Of a stretch of DNA of 46,135 bases, positions 8,881-18,097 are shown piece by piece. Numbering within the stretch: position 1 is the first letter of the stretch; each line of letters starts with the position of its first letter. A program made the position numbers and the translations under genes. The stretch comes from Acidobacteriota bacterium. GTDB taxonomy: Bacteria > Acidobacteriota > Terriglobia > Bryobacterales > Bryobacteraceae. The notes under the pieces are model-generated. The model was not told the origin of the DNA. It searched no databases and was given only the letters and a program-made list of their open reading frames with translations. Location of the stretch: the NCBI GenBank assembly GCA_025350695.1, contig JANXXI010000078.1, positions 1 to 46,135 of the forward strand. The letters run 5' to 3'.

Positions 8881-9910
8881 CCGAGAAATTGCAGCTTTGC
8901 GTAAAGCGAACCAAGCCTTCCAATTTACCTAACGCCGCTCCGGAATCAATTGCGCTTTCGGCCAACCGGACGCCTTCCAACAAGGAGCCGGCCTTACCTG
9001 CCACCACAAGCGCAGCCGCTGCGTTGGCAAGAACAATATCCCTGCACGGTCCTTTTTCCGCGCGAAGAACAGCTCGCGCAATCGCCGTGTTTTCTTCAAG
9101 CCCACGGCCCTTTAGGGCAGACGGGTCAGCCACCGGCAATCCAAAGTCTGAAGGATTCCACTCAAACTGCTTAACGATTCCCGGCTGCACCTCAAACACA
9201 CTTGTCGGGCCGGTGGTCGTGATTTCATCCAGCCCATCACTGCCATGAACCACGAACCCATGCTCCAAATTCAAACGGCTCAACGCTCCCGCCATCAGCT
9301 CAGCCGCCTGCAAATTTGGCGCGCCAATCAACTGTGCGGTTGCCCCAGCCGGATTGGCCAGTGGTCCCAAAATGTTAAAGACGGTGCGAATCTTCAGCTC
9401 GCGCCGGGCTGGCTGCGCATGCCGCATTGCCGGATGCAGCGCAGGGGCAAACAAAAATCCTATGCCCACTTCTTTGATCGATTGCGCCATTTGCGCCGGC
9501 TCAATGGCGATGTTTACACCCAGCGCTTCTAACAAATCAGCGCTACCGAACAGAGAGGTGATCGAACGGTTGCCATGCTTCGCCACACGCACTCCCGCCC
9601 CGGCCACAACAAAGGCAGTGACCGTGGAAATATTGAAAGTATGGGAACCGTCGCCACCAGTGCCGCAAGTATCAAGCAATCGCTCTCCTTGCAAATCGAC
9701 ATCCACATGAACAACCCGCTGCCGCATCGCCTTTGCAAAACCGTACACTTCGTCGGCGGTTTCGCCTTTCATTTTTAAAGCGATAAGGAACGCGGCAATC
9801 AGGGCTACAGAGGGTTCCCCGCCCAAAATGGCCATCATTGCCTGCTCGGCATCGTCAGCGGACAAGTTCTGGCGTTGGACTACGGAATCAAGATAGGGCA
9901 AAAGTGGCAT
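8876..9910 (-). CDS. trpD: Anthranilate phosphoribosyltransferase
   Basis: TrpD transfers phosphoribose from PRPP to anthranilate in tryptophan synthesis. The PRPP-binding [17 protein letters not shown], the KHGNRSIT loop and [14 protein letters not shown] are all present and the length (about 344 residues) is normal. I chose the ATG at 9910 ([11 protein letters not shown]); the ATG at 9943 adds 11 residues that overlap the sucC leader. No other trp genes are nearby, so it is a solitary trp gene here. The start codon lies 21 bp from the divergent sucC start. Confidence 0.96.
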   Translation of the reverse strand: MPLLPYLDSVVQRQNLSADDAEQAMMAILGGEPSVALIAAFLIALKMKGETADEVYGFAKAMRQRVVHVDVDLQGERLLDTCGTGGDGSHTFNISTVTAFVVAGAGVRVAKHGNRSITSLFGSADLLEALGVNIAIEPAQMAQSIKEVGIGFLFAPALHPAMRHAQPARRELKIRTVFNILGPLANPAGATAQLIGAPNLQAAELMAGALSRLNLEHGFVVHGSDGLDEITTTGPTSVFEVQPGIVKQFEWNPSDFGLPVADPSALKGRGLEENTAIARAVLRAEKGPCRDIVLANAAAALVVAGKAGSLLEGVRLAESAIDSGAALGKLEGLVRFTQSCNFSD

Positions 9911-9931
9911 GCTATAGTTGAAGTTTACCCT

Positions 9932-11089
9932 ATGAAAATTCATGAGTACCAGGCCAAAGCGATCTTGGCTCGCTACGGGGTCCCTGTGCCTAAGAGCAAA
10001 ATGGCCTTAAATGTAGAGGATGCCGAGGCTGCTGCCAAGGAACTTGGCGGGGTTACCGTCGTCAAAGCGCAGATCCACGCCGGTGGCCGGGGCAAGGGGG
10101 GAGGCGTCAAAGTCGCCAAAACCTTTGAAGACGCCAAAACGGCCATCCACAAGATTATGGGCATGCAGTTGGTGACCCACCAGACTGGACCCGAAGGAAC
10201 CAAAGTGCAGCGCCTCTTGATTGAGGAAGGCCTGCCGATAGCAAAGGAACTTTACCTTGGCATCACTCTTGACCGCGTTGAGGGCAAGAACGTTTTCATG
10301 GCGTCAAGTGAAGGCGGCATGGATATTGAAGAAGTAGCCGCGCACACTCCTGAGAAAATTTTAAAAGAGATTATTGAGCCCGGAATTGGCTTGAGTCCCT
10401 TTCAGGCTCGCAAATTGGCATTTGGAATTGGCGTGCCTGCCGCTAGCGTGAACGACGCAGCGAAGGCCATGATAGCTCTCTCCAAAGCTTACGAAGACAT
10501 TGATGCATCGCTTGCCGAGATCAATCCTTTTATTCTTCTGACGGACGGCAAGGTGATGGCTCTTGACGCCAAGATCACTATTGACGATAACGCCATGTTC
10601 CGCCATAAGGATTTCGAGGGTCTGCGCGACTTGAACGAAGAGGATCCGCTGGAAGTAGAGGCCTCGAAGTTTGGTCTTAATTACATCAAGCTCGATGGCA
10701 ACATCGCGTGCATGGTGAACGGCGCCGGTCTTGCCATGGCCACCATGGACATCATTAAATACTGCGGTGGCGAACCGGCTAACTTCCTGGATGTTGGCGG
10801 CGGAGCTAACGAGGAACAAATTAAGAATGCCTTCCGAATTCTGCTTTCCGACACTGCCGTAAAAGCTGTGTACATCAACATATTTGGCGGCATTTTGCGG
10901 TGCGACATTTTGGCCCGCGGTGTTGTCAACGCTGCTCGCGATTTGGGAATCAAGGTGCCCATTGTAATTCGGATGGAAGGAACAAACGTGGAAGAAGGCA
11001 AGAAGATTCTGCTTGAATCCGGCTTCAACTTCGGCGTCGGCGAAGGGATGTTGGATGGAGCTCAGAAGATCGTGAGGGCAGCCCAATGA
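9932..11089 (+). CDS. sucC: Succinyl-CoA synthetase (ADP-forming) beta subunit
   Basis: A 385-residue beta subunit of the TCA-cycle enzyme that interconverts succinyl-CoA and succinate with phosphorylation of a nucleoside diphosphate. It begins [20 protein letters not shown], the family start, so the ATG at 9932 is used rather than upstream in-frame codons. The ATP-grasp part has [15 protein letters not shown], and the C-terminal half has FLDVGGGA and [15 protein letters not shown]. It overlaps sucD by 4 bp (ATGA). First gene of the sucC-sucD-ndk operon. Confidence 0.97.
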   Translation: MKIHEYQAKAILARYGVPVPKSKMALNVEDAEAAAKELGGVTVVKAQIHAGGRGKGGGVKVAKTFEDAKTAIHKIMGMQLVTHQTGPEGTKVQRLLIEEGLPIAKELYLGITLDRVEGKNVFMASSEGGMDIEEVAAHTPEKILKEIIEPGIGLSPFQARKLAFGIGVPAASVNDAAKAMIALSKAYEDIDASLAEINPFILLTDGKVMALDAKITIDDNAMFRHKDFEGLRDLNEEDPLEVEASKFGLNYIKLDGNIACMVNGAGLAMATMDIIKYCGGEPANFLDVGGGANEEQIKNAFRILLSDTAVKAVYINIFGGILRCDILARGVVNAARDLGIKVPIVIRMEGTNVEEGKKILLESGFNFGVGEGMLDGAQKIVRAAQ

Positions 11090-11952
11090 GCGTGCTTGTA
11101 AACAAGAATACACGGCTGCTGGTTCAGGGTTTTACTGGGAGCCAAGGCACTTTTCACGCGCAGCAATCCTTGAACTACGGAACCACAGTGGTGGGCGGTG
11201 TAACTCCGGGGAAGGGCGGCCAGAAGCATCTCGATCGTCCGGTGTTCGATACCGTTGCCCAAGCGGTAAAAGAAACCGGCGCCAATGCCACCGTGATTTT
11301 CGTGCCACCGCCGTTCGCCGCCGACGGCATCATGGAAGCGGCTGACGCAGGGATTGCACTGATCGTTTGCATTACGGAAGGCATTCCGACCCGTGACATG
11401 ATCATTGTGCGTGAGTTTTTGAAGGATCGTAAGTCTCGGTTGATCGGTCCAAATTGCCCTGGCATAATCACACCTGACGAATGCCGCATCGGCATCATGC
11501 CAGGCCACATTCATAAGAAGGGCCCCGTGGGTGTAGTCTCTCGTTCGGGCACGTTAACCTACGAAGCAGTTGGCCAGTTGACCAAGTTGGGCATCGGACA
11601 ATCGACCTGCATCGGCATCGGTGGCGACCCAATCATTGGTACAACGCACATTGATGCCATCAAGCTGTTCAACGACGATCCGGATACGACTGCCATTGTC
11701 ATGATCGGCGAAATTGGCGGTAACAATGAAGAGATCGCCGCCGAATGGATCAAGCACAACGTGAAGAAGCCGGTGATTGGATTTATTGCCGGACAGACGG
11801 CGCCTCCGGGCCGTCGAATGGGACACGCCGGCGCCATTATTTCCGGTGGCAGCGGCAAAGCTTCCGACAAGATTAAGGCGATGGAAGATGCGGGCATCAC
11901 GGTTTGCGCCACGCCCGCCGAAATTGGAGAAAAGGTTAAAAGCAGATTATGA
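11086..11952 (+). CDS. sucD: Succinyl-CoA synthetase alpha subunit
   Basis: A 288-residue alpha subunit that binds CoA and carries the phosphohistidine intermediate. Seen are the CoA-binding [12 protein letters not shown] (about 13-24), IGPNCPGII (120-128) and the active-site [10 protein letters not shown] with His247. Length is standard. It overlaps sucC and ndk by 4 bp each (ATGA in both cases), which points to translational coupling along the operon. Confidence 0.97.
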   Translation: MSVLVNKNTRLLVQGFTGSQGTFHAQQSLNYGTTVVGGVTPGKGGQKHLDRPVFDTVAQAVKETGANATVIFVPPPFAADGIMEAADAGIALIVCITEGIPTRDMIIVREFLKDRKSRLIGPNCPGIITPDECRIGIMPGHIHKKGPVGVVSRSGTLTYEAVGQLTKLGIGQSTCIGIGGDPIIGTTHIDAIKLFNDDPDTTAIVMIGEIGGNNEEIAAEWIKHNVKKPVIGFIAGQTAPPGRRMGHAGAIISGGSGKASDKIKAMEDAGITVCATPAEIGEKVKSRL

Positions 11953-12368
11953 GTTTGGAACGCACCTACGCAATGATTAAGCCGGACGCTGTCGCGGCCG
12001 GAAACTCCGGTAAGATTATCGACCTGATAGAAAAGCATGGCTTCCGCATTGTTGCGATGAAGAAGCTTAGAATTACGAAGGAACAAGGTGAAGCGTTTTA
12101 CGCCGTCCACAAGGAACGTCCGTTCTTCAACAGTCTGGTAACGTTCATGACGGAAGGCCCCATTGTGGCTCTGGTGATGGAACGTGAAGACGCCGTGAAG
12201 CAGTGGCGTGACTTGATGGGAGCAACCAACCCAGCCAATGCCGCGGAAGGAACGGTTCGCAAGTTGTACGCAACCAGCATTGAACGCAACGCCGCGCATG
12301 GATCCGATGCCTCGGAAACGGCTGCCGACGAAACCCGATTTTTCTTCAGTTCGTCAGAATTGCTGTAG
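11949..12368 (+). CDS. ndk: Nucleoside diphosphate kinase
   Basis: A 139-residue NDK that equilibrates nucleoside di- and triphosphates. It starts [15 protein letters not shown], has [18 protein letters not shown] and the catalytic His117 in [12 protein letters not shown]. Coupling to sucCD is sensible because NDK can use the nucleoside triphosphate made by succinyl-CoA synthetase, and association of the two enzymes is known in other bacteria. Last gene before the terminator at 12386-12420. Confidence 0.97.
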   Translation: MSLERTYAMIKPDAVAAGNSGKIIDLIEKHGFRIVAMKKLRITKEQGEAFYAVHKERPFFNSLVTFMTEGPIVALVMEREDAVKQWRDLMGATNPANAAEGTVRKLYATSIERNAAHGSDASETAADETRFFFSSSELL

Positions 12369-12385
12369 TTTGCCCGGCTGGATAC

Positions 12386-12420
12386 GAGGGGGACCTTCGC
12401 GGGTCCCTCTTTTTCTTTTT
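12386..12420 (+). terminator. Intrinsic terminator of sucC-sucD-ndk
   Basis: A GC-rich stem GGGGGACC / GGTCCCTC closed by a TTCGCG loop is followed by a T-rich run (TTTTTCTTTTTT). It lies 18 bp after the ndk stop and before the M50 protease start, so it ends the operon. Confidence 0.85.
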
Positions 12421-12437
12421 TGGCGAAGGCACACCTT

Positions 12438-13469
12438 ATGAGCGAAGTTCCCCATCAATTTTGCGCCCAATGCGGACTGAAACTTCAAGCGGTGAGCTTA
12501 ATTTGCCCCTCGTGCGCAACCCTCGTTTATACAGAGGAACTGGAGCAGCTTTCCACGCGGGCCAACTGGGCGGAGTCGCAAGGTGACCTGCCACGGGCGC
12601 GGGAGGCCTGGGCTGAGTCGCTGCGCTATTTGCCGCCCGATTCGCCTCAATACAGGGCTCTTGCCGATCGTATCGATGCCAAAGCCCCAGCGCCGCCTCC
12701 TATACAAGAAGATGCTCCTCCGGAAGGCTCTCGCTGGAAGAAAGTGCTTGGCCCATTGGGTGGCTTTGGGCTGTTGATTTGGAAGTTCAAAGGCATCGCG
12801 CTTCTGGCTCTCACGAAGGGCAAATTCCTCATTTTCGGCTTGGGGAAAATGCAAACGCTATTTTCAATGTTTGCGTCGATGCTGCTCTATTGGAGCCTCT
12901 ACGGTTGGAAGTTTGGGCTTGGCTTCGTTCTTTCAATTTATGTGCACGAGATGGGGCACGTATTTGCTTTGCGCCGTTTCGGGATTCAGTCGACTGCGCC
13001 CATGTTCATTCCTCTGTTCGGCGCCTTCATCCGCGCCGATTTTCGAGGAGCCACTCCGAATCAAGAGGGGCAAATCGCGCTGGGCGGTCCGATTTGGGGA
13101 CTGGGAGCGGCACTCACATGCTTGATTGTTGGCGTTGCCACGGAGTCACCGATCTGGCTCGCCCTGGCCGACGCTGGTGGCTATATCAACCTCTTCAACT
13201 TGATTCCGGTTTGGATGCTTGACGGAGGGCGGGCTTTTCGGGCATTGTCCAGGCGACAGCGAATGATAATTTGCGCGGCGGCCGCGGCTCTATGGTTCTT
13301 AACCGGCAAGGGCATGTTTGCCTTGATCCTGGCCGGCGGCGTGTACCGCTGCTTCACGAAAGATCAAATTGAAAAAGGCGACAATCAGATTCTGCTGCAT
13401 TTCCTGGGACTCTTGGCGGCGCTTGGCGTTGTTTCCATGACCGGCGTGCGTCCACCGACCGACGCTTAG
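12438..13469 (+). CDS. Site-2-protease family (M50) membrane metalloprotease with N-terminal zinc ribbon
   Basis: About 343 residues. The N-terminus has a CxxC...CxxC zinc ribbon (Cys9, Cys12, Cys23, Cys26), then a TPR-like helical stretch (about 34-80) and a proline-rich linker. The membrane part has the metalloprotease motif HEMGH (170-174) and the second-site motif NLIPVWMLDGG (254-264), with several hydrophobic segments. These define an intramembrane S2P-type protease, probably active. The start at 12438 is preferred because the ATG at 12420 lies in the terminator T-tract. A soluble zinc ribbon/TPR sensor fused to an S2P suggests substrate recognition in the cytosol. Substrate unknown. 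Confidence 0.85.
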   Translation: MSEVPHQFCAQCGLKLQAVSLICPSCATLVYTEELEQLSTRANWAESQGDLPRAREAWAESLRYLPPDSPQYRALADRIDAKAPAPPPIQEDAPPEGSRWKKVLGPLGGFGLLIWKFKGIALLALTKGKFLIFGLGKMQTLFSMFASMLLYWSLYGWKFGLGFVLSIYVHEMGHVFALRRFGIQSTAPMFIPLFGAFIRADFRGATPNQEGQIALGGPIWGLGAALTCLIVGVATESPIWLALADAGGYINLFNLIPVWMLDGGRAFRALSRRQRMIICAAAAALWFLTGKGMFALILAGGVYRCFTKDQIEKGDNQILLHFLGLLAALGVVSMTGVRPPTDA

Positions 13470-13484
13470 CGTAACCTAGAGGCA

Positions 13485-15017
13485 ATGCGCCGCCCACTCC
13501 TTGCCCTTCTTTGTGTTCTACCCATCCTGGCTGCTGATCCTAAACCTGCAAAGACGAGGCTAACTGCCGATCTTGAATATCTAACCTCCAAAGAGTTGGC
13601 GGGCCGAGCTTCGCTGACTCCGGGCGCGACGATGGCTGCGGACTTCGTTGCCAAACAGTTTCGCGAAGCCGGCCTTCATCCCGGCAATGGGGATTCCTTC
13701 TTTCAAGAGTTCAAAGTTACGGCCAACACGCTTGACGGTGACAAAAGCTTCCTCCGTCTTGGCGACGTCACCCTGGCGGCGAAGAACGCTTTCACTGGGG
13801 CGTTTCATCGCGATCTTTCGTTGAAGACGGAGGCCGTATTTGCCGGTTACGGCATTACTGCTCCCGAGTATGAATATGACGACTACAAAGGCATCGAACC
13901 TCGCGGGAAAATCGTCTTCGTCTTCGATAGAGAACCACAGGAGGGTGATCCGAAAAGCGTCTTCCTCGGCAGAGGACTGACGAGGTATGCCAACTACCGG
14001 TCAAAATTGCGAAATGCGCAGGCTCATGGCGCGGTGGCGCTGGTGATTCTCCGGTCGGCGAAAAACAGGAGTGTTTCGGGCGCGGGCTCCTCGCCCACTC
14101 GTGGCAATGCGGATCGGCAAATCGAAGAGGGCGTTCAAATCCCCTTTGTGAATCTGAACGAAGATGCGGCGGGGAAGCTGATTCCCAATTGGCGCAGCTT
14201 GCAAGAAAAGATTGATCAAACTCTAGCGAACGTTTCGTTCCGGCTTGCTGGAGAACTTGAGCTACGCTTGGTCCATTCCAAATTCCGCGAAGGTATCAGC
14301 TCGAATGTCGTCGGCCTCCTTGAAGGTTCAGATCCAGTTCTAAAATCAGAGACGATTCTGCTCACTTCCCACTATGATCATCTCCCTGTTCGAGGGGACA
14401 ACTACTATCCGGGCGCCAATGATAACGGATCAGGCACAGTGGCTGTCATCGAACTAGCTCGTTTGTTTCACCAGTCAGGAGCGAAGCCCAAGCGGTCCAT
14501 ACTATTCATAAGTTTTGGCTCCGAGGAGAATTTTCTGTTGGGTTCGTTTCACTATGTCGACCATCCCTTGCGGCCTCTTGCCGCGACTAGTGCTGTGATC
14601 AACCTGGACATGGTTGCGCGAGACGAAGCGCACACTGCCACGACTCAGGGCCGGTTGAAAATCGCTGGCGACACACGTAAGTCCATGAATCTTGTCGGTA
14701 CTGAGTACAGTCCTCAACTGAAACTAAGTCTGCAGCGGGCAAACAGGAGGATCGGCTTTCATTTCGACGAGAAGTTCGAGAAGGAACCAACCCAAAACAT
14801 TCTGTTCCGCTGCGATCATTACCCATTCTTATTGGCCGATGTTCCCTCCGTCTGGATCTTTGGCGGATTGCACCCTGGGTATCATGAGCCTGTTGACACA
14901 ATCGATCGCTTAAATTTCAACAAGTTGGAGCGGGCAATCCGGCTAAGTTATCGGACCGCTCTCGATTTGGCGAATGCCGCCTTGAGGCCGGCGTTTCAAG
15001 CCAAAGGCCGACCGTAG
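13485..15017 (+). CDS. M28 family zinc aminopeptidase, exported
   Basis: A 510-residue secreted peptidase with a signal peptide (MRRPLLALLCVLPILAA). A PA-like insert (about 110-225) precedes the catalytic M28 fold. Predicted zinc ligands and catalytic residues are His296 in SHYDH, Asp313 in GANDNGSG, Glu347/Glu348 in GSEEN, Asp375 in INLDM and His467 in HPGYHEP. All are in the expected order, so the enzyme is probably active. It starts 15 bp after the M50 gene, so the two may be cotranscribed. Likely role is extracytoplasmic peptide degradation. Confidence 0.92.
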   Translation: MRRPLLALLCVLPILAADPKPAKTRLTADLEYLTSKELAGRASLTPGATMAADFVAKQFREAGLHPGNGDSFFQEFKVTANTLDGDKSFLRLGDVTLAAKNAFTGAFHRDLSLKTEAVFAGYGITAPEYEYDDYKGIEPRGKIVFVFDREPQEGDPKSVFLGRGLTRYANYRSKLRNAQAHGAVALVILRSAKNRSVSGAGSSPTRGNADRQIEEGVQIPFVNLNEDAAGKLIPNWRSLQEKIDQTLANVSFRLAGELELRLVHSKFREGISSNVVGLLEGSDPVLKSETILLTSHYDHLPVRGDNYYPGANDNGSGTVAVIELARLFHQSGAKPKRSILFISFGSEENFLLGSFHYVDHPLRPLAATSAVINLDMVARDEAHTATTQGRLKIAGDTRKSMNLVGTEYSPQLKLSLQRANRRIGFHFDEKFEKEPTQNILFRCDHYPFLLADVPSVWIFGGLHPGYHEPVDTIDRLNFNKLERAIRLSYRTALDLANAALRPAFQAKGRP

Positions 15018-15435
15018 ATCGAATCGTCAAAAGAACAGTTAACAATTGCATATGTACTAGAATTTTGGCGCCACAGGGGACGGATTGATTCCGGTACATT
15101 GCTCCGTGGGATTGTTTATTAAGGGCTTATTCAGTTCCAATTGGTCGTGACTCTTAGTACCTGGGCCACTGAAACCGTTTACTGATCGGAAAATCTTGTT
15201 AGAGGTACCACACCGTTGGGCCTTGTTCCGCCAAGTCGCCTATGGCACAAAAGAATGGTCTGCATGCGAATCAACAAGGCGATGGAAACCTCCCCCAACA
15301 CTCCGGCGCCAGGCCTGAAAAACGAACCCAATCGACTAAAGTCTCTTTGGAAGTTGGTCACGGCTGTTGCGATTCGAAATGGGCCTTCCGGAGTTACGCC
15401 TGTTGATTTCAAAGTTTGATGGTGGAAATGGTAAA
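15018..15435. other. Long intergenic region without a recognised gene
   Basis: A 418-bp stretch between the M28 gene and the terminator at 15436. It contains two overlapping opposite-strand ORFs: a 67-codon plus ORF with TTG start (15216-15419) and a 77-codon minus ORF (15179-15412). Neither matches a family I recognise, and the plus ORF has only a weak AGAGG sequence upstream. No tRNA, tmRNA or RNase P signature was seen. It may be a decayed gene or a small RNA gene feeding into the following terminator. Confidence 0.4.
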
Positions 15436-15470
15436 AGCGGTAGAGGCATTCGTCCTCTGCCGCTCATTTT
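15436..15470. terminator. Bidirectional intrinsic terminator
   Basis: An 11-bp stem AGCGGTAGAGG / CCTCTGCCGCT with loop CATTCGT (one G-T pair) is followed on the plus strand by CATTTTT. Read on the minus strand it is followed by TTTTACC. It lies 2 bp after the stop of the minus-strand fusion gene at 15472 and serves transcripts from both sides. Confidence 0.85.
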
Positions 15471-15471
15471 T

Positions 15472-17793
15472 CTAATACAGTAAATACTTGAGGCGCTTTT
15501 CAAGGAATGGCTTCAACTCAGCGTCTACCCGGTCAAACACAAACCTCGGGTCTTCCAGTTTACGAATGGATTCGATAACCGACTTGCTTCCAATCAACTT
15601 CAAATTTGCGTTCCAATCTATCTTCCCTGGATGGAGCCGTTCATAAGCCACGGCAATTTCCATTCCCAGTCGTAAGGAACGGAATTGCTCCCTATCAGTG
15701 ATCATGAATCGCAGTCCTTCTATGCGCTCTCCCTTAAAGTTCGACTCGATCGGTTCAAGCCACGTGGGATAGATTCTGACTCCGGGAATTTTTCGGTTGT
15801 TTAGCGCCAAAGCGAGAGCCTTCGAATTCATCCAATTGGCTCCAACTTGTTCGAACGGCGCATCGGTTCCTCGGCCCACGGAATAGTTCTTCGAATATTC
15901 AATCATTCCTATGCCTGGGTAGAGGAGAGCGGCATTCAGGGACCGCATGTTTGGGGATGGGTTAACCCAGGGGATGCCTGTGGAATCGTACCAATCTCCG
16001 CGTTGCCATCCCTTCATTTGAACCACGTGAAGATCGGCGCCGATCTTCAATTGGGCATTGAACATTTTGGCCATTTCGCCCATCGTCATACCGTGACGCA
16101 ACGGTAGCTTATAAGCAGCAACGAAGCTCTCAAGGCCTGTGTCGAGCATGGGGCCCTCCACTGTAACTCCGTTAATTGGATTGGGGCGGTCGAGCACATA
16201 AAAAGCAATCTTGTGCTTGGCAGCCTCCTCCATGGCATTCAACATGGTGGCGGGGTAGGTATAAAAGCGGGTGCCAATGTCCTGAATATCGAACACCAAC
16301 GCGTCGAGGCCCTTTAGCATCTCACCTGAGGGCCGCCGATTCTTTCCGGCGTAGAGGCTCCATACCTTGAGGCCGGTCGCTTCGTCCTTGCTGTGGCCGA
16401 CGTTTTCGTGATCCTCCTTGCCAAAAATTCCATGCTCTGGCGCCAACAGCGAGACGATAGTCACACCCGCCTTTAGCATTACGTCCACATTTCTTTCGCC
16501 GTTCTTGTTGAGCCCGGTTTGGTTAGTGATCAGACCAACCTTCTTGCCCTGCAGCATGGGAAAGCCTTGAGCAACGCCGACGTCGAGGCCCGTTTCAACC
16601 GTTGCGTTGCGGGCCACCGCGCGACGCACTCCGGCCCCGGTCAAGGTTTCGTTGTAGCCCGATAGAATCATACCGGGGGCATCCACGCCGGTGTTGGCGG
16701 CGACAATGGTGGCTATCTTCGCTCGTAGCCCAACATTCGCCGGCCGCCGGTGCGGATGCACGCTGTTGGACATGAGGATGACGTACGTTTTTGTTGACGG
16801 GTCGATCCAAAGGGATGTTCCTGTAAATCCAGTATGGCCGAAGGAGCCAACGGGGAAGAGTTCACCGCGGTTGGAGGAGAACGGGCTGTCGATGTCGGGG
16901 CCCAATCCTCTAAGGATCGGCTGATCGGCGGGGGTAGCAGGTTCCGTGTACTTGTGAACGGTAAGAGGGCTCAGCACGCGCTTACCGTTGAGTTCTCCGC
17001 CATTAATCAGCATTTGAGCGAACTTGGCCAAATCTTGCGCAGTCGAAAACAAGCCAGCGTGACCGGCAATGCCTCCCATGAATTTTGTAGTTTCGTCGTG
17101 CACGATGCCGCGCAGCGGGCCAGCGTCGCCTGGATAATGTTCAGTGGGGGCAATACGACCGCGAAGATTGGCCGGCGGCTGGAACATTGTTTCCGTCATG
17201 CCTAACGGATCGAAGAGGTTATGCTTGGCGAATTCCGGCAGCGGCTTACCGGAAACGACATGGACGATTTCGCCCAACAGAATGTAGTTAATGTCACTGT
17301 AGATGAACTTTTCTCCGGGCATCGCGATTGGCCGGTCGATCAGCGCTTTTTGAATGCCTAAATTGTACCCTTGCCAGACGGGTCTCAAGTCAAGATCGGG
17401 CCGCAAGCCGGAGAAATGCGTTAGAAGCAAGCGCACCGTAATGTCGCTCCTGCCGTTTTGGAATTTTGGCAAGTATGTAGTAACGCGGTCGTTCAAGCGA
17501 ATTTTGCCTTGCTCCACAAGTTTCATCACCGAGGCCGAGGTGGCAATTACTTTGGTGAGGGAAGCGCAATCGAAAATTGTGTCGAGCGTCATGTCCTCTT
17601 TTTGTGGAACCAACGCTCGGCGTCCGTAAGCTTTCTGGTAAACGATCCGTCCATTTTGGCCGACAAGGAGCACTGCGCCCGGCATGGCATCGCGGCGCAC
17701 GGCGTCTTCAATTAATTGATCTAATTCCGCGCTTGGGTAATTCTGGGCCACCGCGGCGGTGGTTAGAAGTAAAAAGGCAAGGAACGATTTCAT
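15472..17793 (-). CDS. Fused serine beta-lactamase-family hydrolase and NamZ/DUF1343 exo-muramidase
   Basis: A 773-residue exported protein with a signal peptide (MKSFLAFLLLTTAAVAQ). Residues about 20-365 are a class-C beta-lactamase/esterase fold with catalytic SxxK (SLTK, 78-81), a tyrosine motif YSD (165-167) and HTG (320-322). Residues about 400-773 are DUF1343, the GH171 exo-beta-N-acetylmuramidase NamZ family, with LITNQTGLN, LAPEHGIFG (450-458) and FDIQDIGTRFYTYP. In Bacillus subtilis, separate adjacent genes encode a NamZ and a beta-lactamase-family muropeptide amidase (AmiE). A single chain combining both would remove the peptide and release MurNAc from wall fragments. Function inferred from family; not proven here. 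It overlaps phhB by ATGA and ends at a strong terminator. Confidence 0.9.
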   Translation of the reverse strand: MKSFLAFLLLTTAAVAQNYPSAELDQLIEDAVRRDAMPGAVLLVGQNGRIVYQKAYGRRALVPQKEDMTLDTIFDCASLTKVIATSASVMKLVEQGKIRLNDRVTTYLPKFQNGRSDITVRLLLTHFSGLRPDLDLRPVWQGYNLGIQKALIDRPIAMPGEKFIYSDINYILLGEIVHVVSGKPLPEFAKHNLFDPLGMTETMFQPPANLRGRIAPTEHYPGDAGPLRGIVHDETTKFMGGIAGHAGLFSTAQDLAKFAQMLINGGELNGKRVLSPLTVHKYTEPATPADQPILRGLGPDIDSPFSSNRGELFPVGSFGHTGFTGTSLWIDPSTKTYVILMSNSVHPHRRPANVGLRAKIATIVAANTGVDAPGMILSGYNETLTGAGVRRAVARNATVETGLDVGVAQGFPMLQGKKVGLITNQTGLNKNGERNVDVMLKAGVTIVSLLAPEHGIFGKEDHENVGHSKDEATGLKVWSLYAGKNRRPSGEMLKGLDALVFDIQDIGTRFYTYPATMLNAMEEAAKHKIAFYVLDRPNPINGVTVEGPMLDTGLESFVAAYKLPLRHGMTMGEMAKMFNAQLKIGADLHVVQMKGWQRGDWYDSTGIPWVNPSPNMRSLNAALLYPGIGMIEYSKNYSVGRGTDAPFEQVGANWMNSKALALALNNRKIPGVRIYPTWLEPIESNFKGERIEGLRFMITDREQFRSLRLGMEIAVAYERLHPGKIDWNANLKLIGSKSVIESIRKLEDPRFVFDRVDAELKPFLEKRLKYLLY

Positions 17794-18080
17794 GAGAGTC
17801 TTTGGGCGAGTCCTTCGAGGTATATGGCCAAGTCGACATCATTCTTCGTAATGCCGCCCGCGTCGTGCGTCGTAAGATCGACCGTGACTCGATTGTAAAC
17901 GTTAGACCATTCCGGATGGTGATTGTTTTTCTCGATTTGAAGAGCGGCCGTCGCCATGAAGCCAATGGCGTGGGCGAAGTACGGGAACGTATATTCGCGG
18001 TGAAGCTTTCCGTTAAGATTTGTCCACTGTTTAAGTTCGCTTAATGCGGCGGAAATTTGCGTTTGGGTAAGAAGGGCCAT
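17790..18080 (-). CDS. phhB: Pterin-4a-carbinolamine dehydratase
   Basis: A 96-residue PCD/DCoH protein that recycles the pterin cofactor 4a-hydroxytetrahydrobiopterin. The active-site region EKNNHHPEWSNVYNRV (50-65) with His54, His55 and Pro56, and the C-terminal GGITKNDVDLA are conserved. The ATG at 18080 (MALLTQTQIS) is the standard start; upstream in-frame codons cross into the divergent MEMO gene. The stop overlaps the start of the fusion gene by 4 bp. No aromatic amino acid hydroxylase is seen nearby, so its pathway partner is elsewhere, if present. Confidence 0.95.
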   Translation of the reverse strand: MALLTQTQISAALSELKQWTNLNGKLHREYTFPYFAHAIGFMATAALQIEKNNHHPEWSNVYNRVTVDLTTHDAGGITKNDVDLAIYLEGLAQRLS

Positions 18081-18097
18081 ACAGCTATCATAGAGCG

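Noticed and set aside
15216-15419. A 67-codon plus-strand ORF with TTG start
   Set aside because: Only a weak upstream AGAGG and no known family. It is left as an unconfirmed possibility within the intergenic region.
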